A stretch of 45,603 nt of DNA, from the NCBI GenBank assembly GCA_028280485.1, contig JANQLS010000024.1:1-45603 (forward strand), read 5' to 3'. Origin of the DNA: Planctomycetota bacterium. GTDB lineage: Bacteria > Planctomycetota > UBA8108 > JACQVS01. Under the pieces are notes generated by a model. The model was given only the letters and a program-made list of their open reading frames with translations, was not told the origin of the DNA and did no database searches. Numbering within the stretch: the first letter of the stretch is position 1; each line of letters opens with the position of its first letter. Shown in pieces: positions 25,071 to 32,053 of the stretch. The position numbers were made by a program, and so were the translations under genes.

Positions 25071-26564
25071 ATGGATTCATTATTCTCTCTGGGGACCAGC
25101 CTTCCCCACCATTCGATGACTCCAATCCTTGCCGATTGGACAGATATGTTACTACCAGGGGCCATCATTGCGGGGATTCTGTTATTAGTGACAACAGTCA
25201 TCTTCGTAGCTTCACGCTACCGAAGGTGCCCTTCAGACCGTATCCTCGTCGTCTACGGTAAAGTGGGCAAAGGACAATCCGCTCGCTGTATTCACGGTGG
25301 TGGTGTTTTAGTTTGGCCTTTGATCCAAGATAGTGAGTATTTGAGCCTCACTCCGATGACGATCAATATCCCATTGGAAAATGCTCTTTCCCTCCAAAAC
25401 ATCCGTATCAACGTACCGAGTACGTTTACTGTGGGTGTGAGTACCTCAGCCGATATCATGAACAATGCGGCTGAAAGACTCTTAGGTATCGGACAACGCG
25501 ATATCGAAGACATGGCGAGGGAAATTATCTTTGGTCAACTACGTTTGACGGTCGCTTCACTGACGATCGAACAGATCAACCAAGACCGTGAAAGCTTCTT
25601 GACCTCGATTCGTAGAAATGTCGAACCCGAGCTTAATAAAATCGGTCTTTACCTGATCAACGTTAATATTACCGATATCACGGACGAGTCGATGTATATC
25701 GATAATATCGGTAAGAAGGCCGCTTCAGAAGCGATCAACCAAGCGAAGATCGATGTGGCTCAACAAGAGAAATTGGGTGCCATCGGAGCTTCAGAAGCTG
25801 AACGTGATCGTGAAATCCGCGTGGCGGAAAACTTAGCTTCTTCCCAAAAGGGTAAGAAGAAAGCCGAAGCCGATCGCCGGGTCTTCGTCCAAGGCCAAGA
25901 AGCGGAAGCCATCGCGGGTGAAAACCACGCTAAGGCTTCGATTGCCAGCTCTGAAGCAGAACTCGCCATTCGGGAAGCGGAAGCTTTTCAACAGGGTGAG
26001 GTCGCGAAACGTCAAGCTGCGGTCGAGATTCAAAAAGCTCAGTACTTAGCCGAGCAAGAACGTTTGACAGCTGAAGAAGTCGTCAAGCAAGAGATCGCTA
26101 AACGTAAAGTGGAGATCGCGGCTGAAGCCCAGGCTGAAAAAGAACGTAAGATCGCACAGGGTGAAGCCGACGCGATTCTCCTCAAGTACGAAGCCGAGGC
26201 GAAGGGTATCCGTCAAGTCCTCGAAAGTAAGGGACAAGGTTACGAACAGTTGATTCAAAGCTGTAACGGAGATGCCCGTTCCGCTGCAACCTTGCTGCTC
26301 GTCGAAAAAATCGAAGAAGTCGTCGGCAAGCAAGTCGAAGCCATCCAAAATCTCAAGATCGATAAGATCACCGTTTGGGACTCTGGTAATGGCGGCGGCG
26401 AAGGCAACGGTAACGCCACTTCCAACTTTCTCTCTGGAATGGTAAAGAGCCTACCTCCCCTTCATGAACTCGCCAACATGGCGGGAGTCGAATTACCTAA
26501 TTACTTAGGTACGACCGTCGACGGCGACGGGAAGGACTCTTCGAGTTCTTCAGGAAAGAGTTAA
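25071..26564 (+). CDS. floT: Flotillin-like SPFH protein
   Basis: A 497-residue flotillin (YuaG/FloT type). An N-terminal membrane segment (about 27-48, LLPGAIIAGILLLVTTVIFVA) is followed by the SPFH/band-7 domain (about 55-205: RILVVYGKVGKGQ, INVPSTFTVGV, EDMAREIIFGQLR, VNITDITDES). Then comes a long Ala/Glu-rich coiled coil with repeated EA-x-A-E heptads (about 220-390) and a Gly/Ser-rich tail. The start at 25071 is chosen because AAGGAG (25060-25065) is 5 nt upstream; GTG at 25065 overlaps that site. Flotillins scaffold membrane domains and influence fluidity and signalling. A clear terminator follows 40 bp after the stop. Confidence 0.95.
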   Translation: MDSLFSLGTSLPHHSMTPILADWTDMLLPGAIIAGILLLVTTVIFVASRYRRCPSDRILVVYGKVGKGQSARCIHGGGVLVWPLIQDSEYLSLTPMTINIPLENALSLQNIRINVPSTFTVGVSTSADIMNNAAERLLGIGQRDIEDMAREIIFGQLRLTVASLTIEQINQDRESFLTSIRRNVEPELNKIGLYLINVNITDITDESMYIDNIGKKAASEAINQAKIDVAQQEKLGAIGASEAERDREIRVAENLASSQKGKKKAEADRRVFVQGQEAEAIAGENHAKASIASSEAELAIREAEAFQQGEVAKRQAAVEIQKAQYLAEQERLTAEEVVKQEIAKRKVEIAAEAQAEKERKIAQGEADAILLKYEAEAKGIRQVLESKGQGYEQLIQSCNGDARSAATLLLVEKIEEVVGKQVEAIQNLKIDKITVWDSGNGGGEGNGNATSNFLSGMVKSLPPLHELANMAGVELPNYLGTTVDGDGKDSSSSSGKS

Positions 26565-26603
26565 TGCAATTAGGTTGACAACTTAATCTAAGTTGTGGCT
26601 CTA

Positions 26604-26638
26604 GGCAGCAGGCCCGCGAGGTCCTGCTGCCTTTTTTT
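26604..26638 (+). terminator. Rho-independent terminator after the flotillin gene
   Basis: GGCAGCAGG (26604-26612) pairs with CCTGCTGCC (26623-26631), followed by seven T residues (26632-26638). A classic intrinsic terminator. Confidence 0.95.
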
Positions 26639-27071
26639 AGTATTAGGCTCGCTCCGCGAGTCGTAGTGGTAGGCTCGGCCTCCGAGCCGTATTTGGAGGA
26701 GCTTCAAATTCAAGGAGAACTCCGGGCTTATCACAAGCTTAGTTTTCGACCTCTCAGACGACTTCACTTTCCAGCCCTCGCCACCGCTTCGATTGAGACC
26801 TAGACTCTAATAAAGTGGATAGGTACTTCCTTATCCCTCGCTAAAGCTTCGGGCTTGGAAGGTTGGTTGTTTCAATTTTAGTTTATTAATGAATAGGGAG
26901 ATGACCCTTGCCATTTTAATTACTTTAAAAGCGACTCACACCCTCCAAGCCCGAAGCTTTAGCGAGGGATAAGGGAACGTTGAAGAAACCTTTGAAGCAA
27001 GATACTCTTGGCCCTGGGCTCGATCGAGGTAGAGTACAAAAAAAACGACTCGCGGAGCGAGCCTACTACTA
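26638..27071. repeat. Outer inverted-repeat element upstream of the AI-2E permease gene (434 bp)
   Basis: 27-bp arms at 26638-26664 and 27045-27071 match with one mismatch; the core is GGCTCGCTCCGCGAGTCGT preceded by TAGTA. Each arm is itself a small hairpin (CTCGC/GCGAG). Immediately inside the left arm is a second hairpin, GGCTCGG/CCGAGCC (26672-26688), a diverged tandem copy of the same TAGGCTCG...GAG-CCGTA unit. No coding frame of quality lies within the element. A separate inverted-repeat element is nested at 26830-26973. The structure resembles a MITE or composite of palindromes. Confidence 0.85.
26830..26973. repeat. Nested 144-bp element with perfect 30-bp terminal inverted repeats
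   Basis: Arms 26830-26859 and 26944-26973 are exact reverse complements, with TATCCCTCGCTAAAGCTTCG at the outer side and GGGCTTGG inside. A homologous element is at 28750-28889. Both are preceded by GTACTTC and contain a similar internal segment (AATGAAT, a purine run, then TTGCCA). The interior (84 bp) is AT-rich and non-coding. No clear target duplication is seen. Confidence 0.88.
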
Positions 27072-27182
27072 AGATGGCGTGATAATCCTAAAATCCGATA
27101 ATTTACTATTCACCCTGCGAGCTTTCCCCGATATTAACTAAGATGCTTTGTCCCCCATTTACACTTCATTGTTTATTGAACC

Positions 27183-28424
27183 ATGAATAAAACCGAAACC
27201 GGAAACCAACTCCCCGCTGCCTCCGCTACGCGCATCGTGCTCGTCGTCGCCGCGATCGTTATCATCATCGCTGGCTTAAAGGGCGCGCGTGAAATTTTGG
27301 TTCCATCGATTTTATCCGTGTTCATCGCCATCTTATGCTCGGGGCCTCTCTCGTGGATGCGGAGAAAAGGAATTCCAACTTTTTTAGCGGTAGGAATCAC
27401 AATTGTTTCAATCTTAGGAGTGGGAGCAATTACTGGTGCCTTGATTGGGAACGCGATTAAAGATTTTAGAAGCAGCCCTTCTGAAGAAAAAGACAACGGG
27501 AACCCAACCTCACTCAAGAAGAAAGAATCGAAAGAAGAATCGGAGGTAACCAGCCAGGCCCTCAACGAATCGAGCCTGGTCGAATCTGCAAATAATCTGT
27601 CAGACGAAATCTATGAAAACATCAAGACTCGCTTCCCTGACTTTGCCGCTGAATTCGAGAAACCCATTCTTGCGATACTGAAAAAAGGACCCGAAACCTT
27701 GATGGGACTCTCTGCAAACTTACTCACCGAATTAGGAGGCCTACTAACTAATGCACTCCTTATCTTATTAACAATTCTCTTTATATTCGCTGAAGCATCG
27801 AGCTTCCCCGCAAAACTTAGACTCACCCGAAGAGATCCAGATAAAGCGATCGGCCAACTCAATGAGTTTATAAATAAAGTCAATAGTTACATGGCGATTA
27901 AAGGCTTGCTGAGCTTGGCCACAGGAGTGACGATTGGTTTATCCTTGTGGTTGCTCAAGATCGAGCAAGCTATGCTATTGGGCTTATTAGCCTTTCTCTT
28001 AAATTTCATACCTAGCTTGGGATCGATTATCGCCGCTCTCCCCGCATTTATCTTTGCTCTACTTCCACTGTTTGCCCCAGTTCCAGACATGACCGAATGG
28101 TCAAAAACACAAATAGATGCATATGAAATTGCTCGAGCATCTGAAGTAACCTGGATCTGGATTCGCCTCGCCATTGTCGCTGGAGTTTATTTAGGAGTAA
28201 ACTTCTTCATCGGCAACATCATCGAACCTAGATACTTAGGTCAAGGCATGGATCTTTCGACTTTAGTCGTCTTCTTATCAATGATCTTTTGGGGTTGGGT
28301 CTTAGGCCCGGTCGGTATGTTGCTTTCAGTTCCGTTGACCGTACTTGCGAAGATCGCCTTCGAAGGTAAAGAAAGCACGCGGTGGCTGGCAGTATGGCTG
28401 GGGCCAACGCCGGAAACGAAATAG
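27183..28424 (+). CDS. AI-2E family transporter (TqsA/PerM-like)
   Basis: A 413-residue polytopic membrane protein of the AI-2E transporter family (PF01594). The N-terminal pair of membrane helices (about 14-35 and 59-85) is followed by a cytoplasmic region with a charged insert (SSPSEEKDNGN...KKKESKEES, about 98-125). The C-terminal half has the family hallmarks: FINKVNSYMAIKGLLSL, LLAFLLNFIPSLGSIIAALP, PRYLGQGMDLSTLVVFLSM and WGWVLGPVGMLLSVPLTV. Members are implicated in autoinducer export or Na+/H+ antiport; the substrate cannot be read from sequence. The stop codon (28422-28424) overlaps the left arm of an inverted repeat, and another inverted-repeat element lies upstream. No Shine-Dalgarno is evident at the ATG. 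Confidence 0.9.
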   Translation: MNKTETGNQLPAASATRIVLVVAAIVIIIAGLKGAREILVPSILSVFIAILCSGPLSWMRRKGIPTFLAVGITIVSILGVGAITGALIGNAIKDFRSSPSEEKDNGNPTSLKKKESKEESEVTSQALNESSLVESANNLSDEIYENIKTRFPDFAAEFEKPILAILKKGPETLMGLSANLLTELGGLLTNALLILLTILFIFAEASSFPAKLRLTRRDPDKAIGQLNEFINKVNSYMAIKGLLSLATGVTIGLSLWLLKIEQAMLLGLLAFLLNFIPSLGSIIAALPAFIFALLPLFAPVPDMTEWSKTQIDAYEIARASEVTWIWIRLAIVAGVYLGVNFFIGNIIEPRYLGQGMDLSTLVVFLSMIFWGWVLGPVGMLLSVPLTVLAKIAFEGKESTRWLAVWLGPTPETK

Positions 28425-28626
28425 TAGTCGTCTCGCTCCGCGAGGCGGCTCCTGACGACGATAATAATTATTGCTGGTTCAAACTAAATTGAATCGAGTA
28501 TTCCCACAGACGCGTCGCTTAGATTATCCCCCCTGACTCATTCAAGGAAACCCCTCAGAAAGCGTCTTGAAAACCCACCATTTACTAAGAATGCTATAAA
28601 TCGCCTCGCGGAGCGAGACGACTACT
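28423..28626. repeat. Inverted-repeat element overlapping the AI-2E stop codon (204 bp)
   Basis: Perfect 25-bp arms at 28423-28447 and 28602-28626: AGTAGTCGTCTCGCTCCGCG followed by AGGCG, and its complement. The arm is a relative of the arm at 26638-26664 (TAGTAGTAGGCTCGCTCCGC type). The left arm begins inside the permease stop codon. A further ACGACTACT half-site occurs at 28955-28963. The transcript end would fold into a long stem. Confidence 0.88.
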
Positions 28627-28684
28627 GCAAAAATGATAGGTTAAGATAAATTAGATTCGAATATTTAACGGGTGAGGTTAGGAA

Positions 28685-28941
28685 GACCGCACACGGGGAG
28701 GCTGTGTATTTTTAGGGCTAATCGACTTTTAAGTCAGTTGGTACTTCACTATCCCTCGCTAAAGCTTCGGGCTTGAGGGGCGAGAATCACTTTCAATGTT
28801 GAAGCTGTTGCAAGGGAATTCACACTATTTATCTATGAATGGTAAGGGAAATTGCCAACCTCCCAAGCCCGAAGCTTTAGCGAGGGATAAAAGAAGCTAA
28901 ATCGGTTTTCCTTAAAATTCACAACCTCAGGGTGTGCGGAC
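28685..28941. repeat. Imperfect outer inverted repeat around the second 140-bp element
   Basis: GACCGCACACGGGGAGGCTGT at 28685-28705 pairs with 28921-28941 at 16 of 21 positions. It encloses the element at 28750-28889. The GGGAGGCTGTGT-ATTTTTA part is also found at 12862-12879. This repeats the 'element within a palindrome' arrangement seen at 26638-27071. Confidence 0.6.
28750..28889. repeat. 140-bp element with perfect 26-bp terminal inverted repeats
   Basis: Arms 28750-28775 and 28864-28889 are exact reverse complements (TATCCCTCGCTAAAGCTTCG, then GGCTTG). It is homologous to the element at 26830-26973, with the same left flank GTACTTC and related interior, so the AI-2E gene lies between two copies in the same orientation. 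Confidence 0.88.
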
Positions 28942-28974
28942 CACATTGAGCTGGACGACTACTAATGTTACGCC

Positions 28975-29022
28975 AAAAAAACAGCCTCTTTCGGGTATTC
29001 AGTGAATCCACGAAAGAGGCTG
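28975..29022 (-). terminator. Rho-independent terminator for the small membrane protein gene
   Basis: On the minus strand, CAGCCTCTTTCG pairs with CGAAAGAGGCTG (28982-28993 and 29011-29022), with an extra inner GGATTC-like stem. It is followed by a run of seven T residues (28975-28981 on the plus strand as A). It lies 34 bp after the stop. Confidence 0.9.
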
Positions 29023-29055
29023 ATTGAATTTTATATCTGAAATAATGCGCGAACT

Positions 29056-29514
29056 CTAATGAGCCGCTTGCGCTTTGGGGCTCCCCATCAAAGACTTCAA
29101 GGCCATAACACCACAGAGGAGGATATAAAAACCGCATATCACTAATTGAATATTCCCACGGGAAGCCAACGCTTCGTCGATAATCGCATCTTCGGGAAGA
29201 CCGATTTGAGCACGTTGATAGCCGATATAAGCTGACAGTACGGCGAGGAGTAAGATAAAACCCCAACCGACCACATCGCGTACTTTCTCACTCACCCCTA
29301 AGCAACCCGAGATGGAGAAAGTAAGAATGGCTAGAATGGTGGGTACCAAGATGTTCATGTAACCTTTGAAAAATGCACCATAGGTTTTGTCTTCAGGCTC
29401 CAGTTCATGGAAGGCTTTGGCATCGGCCGTACCCTGGGCGATGAAATCGGAGAAAAACATCGCCAATCCGATGAAAAACAGCATGATCAGACAGAAATTT
29501 TTGAATTTTTCCAT
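29056..29514 (-). CDS. Small four-helix membrane protein of unknown function
   Basis: A 152-residue protein with about four hydrophobic segments: FCLIMLFFIGLAMFFSDFIA (7-26), YMNILVPTILAILTFSISGC (52-71), VGWGFILLLAVLSAYIGY (about 82-99) and NIQLVICGFYILLCGVMAL (about 121-139). Between them are short polar loops. The first loop is acidic (FHELEPEDKTYG). No family is recognised. GGGAG and AAGG lie just upstream of the ATG at 29514. It is monocistronic, with a strong terminator downstream. It is divergent from the metal permease gene and may share control with it, though no common operator is seen. Confidence 0.8.
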   Translation of the reverse strand: MEKFKNFCLIMLFFIGLAMFFSDFIAQGTADAKAFHELEPEDKTYGAFFKGYMNILVPTILAILTFSISGCLGVSEKVRDVVGWGFILLLAVLSAYIGYQRAQIGLPEDAIIDEALASRGNIQLVICGFYILLCGVMALKSLMGSPKAQAAH

Positions 29515-29900
29515 TACCTTGCTCCCGGCGTTAATGCCCGCAAGTTATTTAAATTTAAAAGCTTAGGGAAATGCGCTCTCGATTCACGCTCCAGTAAAGA
29601 AACGACGAGTAGCGACTCACTCACTTCCTGGTTAAATATCTAAGCTCTTACAGAATAATCCCTTACAAGATGAACCCCCAAGAACTTAGACTTCTTCAAG
29701 GGGCAGATTCTAATCCATGAAGGCCTCGGCATCCACCGGTTTTGAAATCTTCGAGTGCGACTAAATGTCGTCCTTAGACACGACCTGGAATATTCCTGAT
29801 TTAAGGCTAAAAGGATGATGAGTCTTAGAACGAAAATGGAATAATCGGCCATTCGTCTGATGTTCATCATCTACCCAAAACACGCCCCCTAATTCGAAAC
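29515..29900. other. Divergent intergenic region, about 386 bp
   Basis: It lies between the small membrane protein (-) and the ZIP/ArsP-like permease (+). A 76-codon minus-strand open frame at 29640-29870 shows no ribosome-binding site and an unlikely composition, and is not called. I see no clear metal-responsive operator or terminator. Confidence 0.45.
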
Positions 29901-31781
29901 GTGAACCTCCTCCTTCTCGGTAGCTTAGTCATACTCATTATCGGTCCCCTACTTCATACATTGTTGAAGGGGCGTAAGGAATGGTTTCGTATTTTAGATG
30001 GGTTCAACTTTGTGGCGATTTCGGGCTTAATTTTCCTGAGTATCATCCCCGCGGCTCTCGAGCGGGGAGGCCCCACCATCTTTATCTTCGCGTTCTTGGG
30101 AATCTTGGGACCCACGTTCCTTGAGCGAAGGTCCCGCTCGATCGGACGAGAATCTCATTTCTGGGCTCTCATGTTGGGATTGTTCGGCTTAGCCTTTCAT
30201 GCCATCTTCGATGGAGCAGCTCTCGCAGGGGTCGAATCCCACGACCACCCTCACCTTCCCGGACAAGAAGGCCATTCTCACGATCACGCACACCTTCCTA
30301 TTGCCGTTCTCCTCCATCGTCTTCCTGTCGGCCTAACGATTTGGCTCCTCTTGAAACCCAAGTATGGCAATCTCAAGGCGAGCCTCGTTCTCGCAACAGT
30401 TGGAGTGACCACGATCATCGGCTTTTTTGCGGGCGATCATTTTTTGACACAACTTCCGGCGTGGGGGCTGTCTTGCTTCGAGGCTCTGGTCGGGGGAAGT
30501 TTGATCCACGTCGTTCTCCATCGAACCACCCACGACGAACCTTTAATGCTGGGAATGCCGGAGAAACCCTTCGTGAAGTACAGCGAGGGTATCGGAGGTT
30601 TAATTGGAGTCGCACTCTTAGGCTGGCTCTTCAGTGAAGGTGGGCTTCTCCTTGAGCTGGGCGAGATGGGAGACAAGATCGTTCATGAATTTATCCATCT
30701 AAGTTTGGCGAGTGCTCCTGCCTTATTACTTGGCTACCTCTTATCCGGAATCTTAGATGGCTTTCTGCCGGTAGCTTCAGTCAGGTGGATGGCAAAAGGA
30801 AAAAGCTTAGGACAGTCTGTTCGCGGTATGGTTTTAGGCCTACCCCTTCCAGTCTGTTCTTGTGGAGTGGTTCCGCTTTACAAAACCTTAGTTCAACGGG
30901 GAGCCCCCGCCACTGCCGCAATGGCTTTCATGATTGCAACCCCGGAGCTCGGTTTAGATGCATTGTTACTTTCATTTCCCCTTCTCGGCTTTGAAATGAC
31001 GATGTGGAGATTAGGAGCCTCGGCATTCGTAGCCTTACTCATCGGATTTGTCGTTGGCGGCTACACAAAAAAGCTATTAGAAAAGTCTGACGAAAAACTT
31101 GAAAATACAGACGTAAACAAACCCTTAAATGATCCTAGTAAGGGCTCGATAAAAACTCGATTAAAGCGAATCTTCACTTTTGGTTTAGGAGAGCTGGTCG
31201 ATCACACGGGCCCCTGGATCCTCTTAGGAATCGCAATCGCAGCAGTTGTGAGCCCATTGATAGATCAAGAAGCTATCGCGACTTGGCCTCCAGCATTTAT
31301 GGTCATTCTCCTAGCGTTAGCGGGAATTCCCACTTATGTTTGTGCTTCAGGCGCCACTCCCTTCGTTGCCATGCTCGTCGTGCACGGCGTTTCACCAGGC
31401 GCAGGATTAGCTTTTCTCTTAACGGGGCCTGCTACAAATGCCACCACCTTTGGGGTCATCGGTAAACTCCACGGCAAGAAAGTAGCTATGTTGTTTAGCG
31501 GTTTAATCATTGTCGTATCGATAGCCATTGGAATCGGTGTCGATGTTTTTTTCCCGTTTACCGCTGGCGTCACTGAGGGCGAGGGGGGTCACGTTCACGG
31601 TGGAACTACGATCCAACTCTTTTGCTTAAGCATCCTCATCGTCGTCTATATCGCCGCCCTCCTCAGAAACGGCCCTCGCAAGTTCTTAGGCGAAGTCATT
31701 CAAACCGGCGCTGAACACGATGGGCATTCTCATAGCCACTCCCATCAGTCTCCTTCTGACAAGAAGAGTTGTTGCCATTGA
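29901..31781 (+). CDS. ZIP-like/ArsP-like fused metal permease (SO_0444-type)
   Basis: A 626-residue polytopic membrane protein with a GTG start. Residues 1-210 resemble a ZIP metal transporter half: LAFHAIFDGAALAG with H100 and D104, HRLPVGLTIW with H139, and GSLIHVVLH. A His-rich loop (HDHPHLPGQEGHSHDHAH, 114-131) comes between them. Residues 262-600 are a permease of the DUF318/ArsP_1 type, with the metal-binding LPLPVCSCGVVPLYK (Cys319, Cys321), GAPATAAMAFMIATPE and a late ATNATTFGV. The linker near 395-410 is charged. The C-terminus is again His/Cys-rich (HDGHSHSHSHQ and KKSCCH). SO_0444-type proteins are annotated as Cu/Zn efflux permeases; efflux of a soft divalent metal is the best guess. 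There is no regulator gene next to it. Confidence 0.85.
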   Translation: MNLLLLGSLVILIIGPLLHTLLKGRKEWFRILDGFNFVAISGLIFLSIIPAALERGGPTIFIFAFLGILGPTFLERRSRSIGRESHFWALMLGLFGLAFHAIFDGAALAGVESHDHPHLPGQEGHSHDHAHLPIAVLLHRLPVGLTIWLLLKPKYGNLKASLVLATVGVTTIIGFFAGDHFLTQLPAWGLSCFEALVGGSLIHVVLHRTTHDEPLMLGMPEKPFVKYSEGIGGLIGVALLGWLFSEGGLLLELGEMGDKIVHEFIHLSLASAPALLLGYLLSGILDGFLPVASVRWMAKGKSLGQSVRGMVLGLPLPVCSCGVVPLYKTLVQRGAPATAAMAFMIATPELGLDALLLSFPLLGFEMTMWRLGASAFVALLIGFVVGGYTKKLLEKSDEKLENTDVNKPLNDPSKGSIKTRLKRIFTFGLGELVDHTGPWILLGIAIAAVVSPLIDQEAIATWPPAFMVILLALAGIPTYVCASGATPFVAMLVVHGVSPGAGLAFLLTGPATNATTFGVIGKLHGKKVAMLFSGLIIVVSIAIGIGVDVFFPFTAGVTEGEGGHVHGGTTIQLFCLSILIVVYIAALLRNGPRKFLGEVIQTGAEHDGHSHSHSHQSPSDKKSCCH

Positions 31782-31820
31782 TTCTGGGATGACTTTAGCA
31801 ATCCTATCCCATCTGTAGCG

Positions 31821-31837
31821 CCTGGGCTCGCCCCAGG
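31821..31837. repeat. Short GC-rich hairpin after the metal permease gene
   Basis: CCTGGG/CCCAGG around CTCGC, preceded by TGTAGCG, 39 bp after the stop. The following CTTTCCT is only weakly T-rich, so it may serve as a poor terminator. Its GTAG-plus-hairpin form is reminiscent of the TAGTAGGC palindromes elsewhere in the window. Confidence 0.45.
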
Positions 31838-31972
31838 CCTTTCCTAAAAGTGGGAACGAGCGTTAAAGGTTTTCAAAGAACGGCCACCCGCAAGATTGTC
31901 CGTTTAGAAACGTATCTGGGGTGGCGCTACCGGTGCTCTACGAGTTCAAATTCAATAATTCTCCCAAAGCAT

Positions 31973-32002
31973 TTTTCGGAACATAGGGAACAGTTCCGAA
32001 AA
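31973..32002. promoter_or_regulatory. 10-bp inverted repeat upstream of the Arg-H-box kinase gene
   Basis: TTTTCGGAAC (31973-31982) and GTTCCGAAAA (31993-32002) are perfect arms with a 10-nt spacer, 52-81 bp before the ATG at 32054. The spacing suits an operator or a leader stem-loop. No matching copy was noticed elsewhere in the window. Confidence 0.4.
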
Positions 32003-32053
32003 TCAAATCTCTCGCATTATCTCCCCACTGTATCACTCCTGGATACTGAATAG

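Noticed and set aside
26638..28964. CRISPR array
   Set aside because: The repeats are inverted, few and of unequal spacing, with no regular direct repeat-spacer pattern and no cas gene.
29640..29870. 76-codon minus-strand open frame
   Set aside because: Arg/Leu-rich composition and no ribosome-binding site; intergenic noise.
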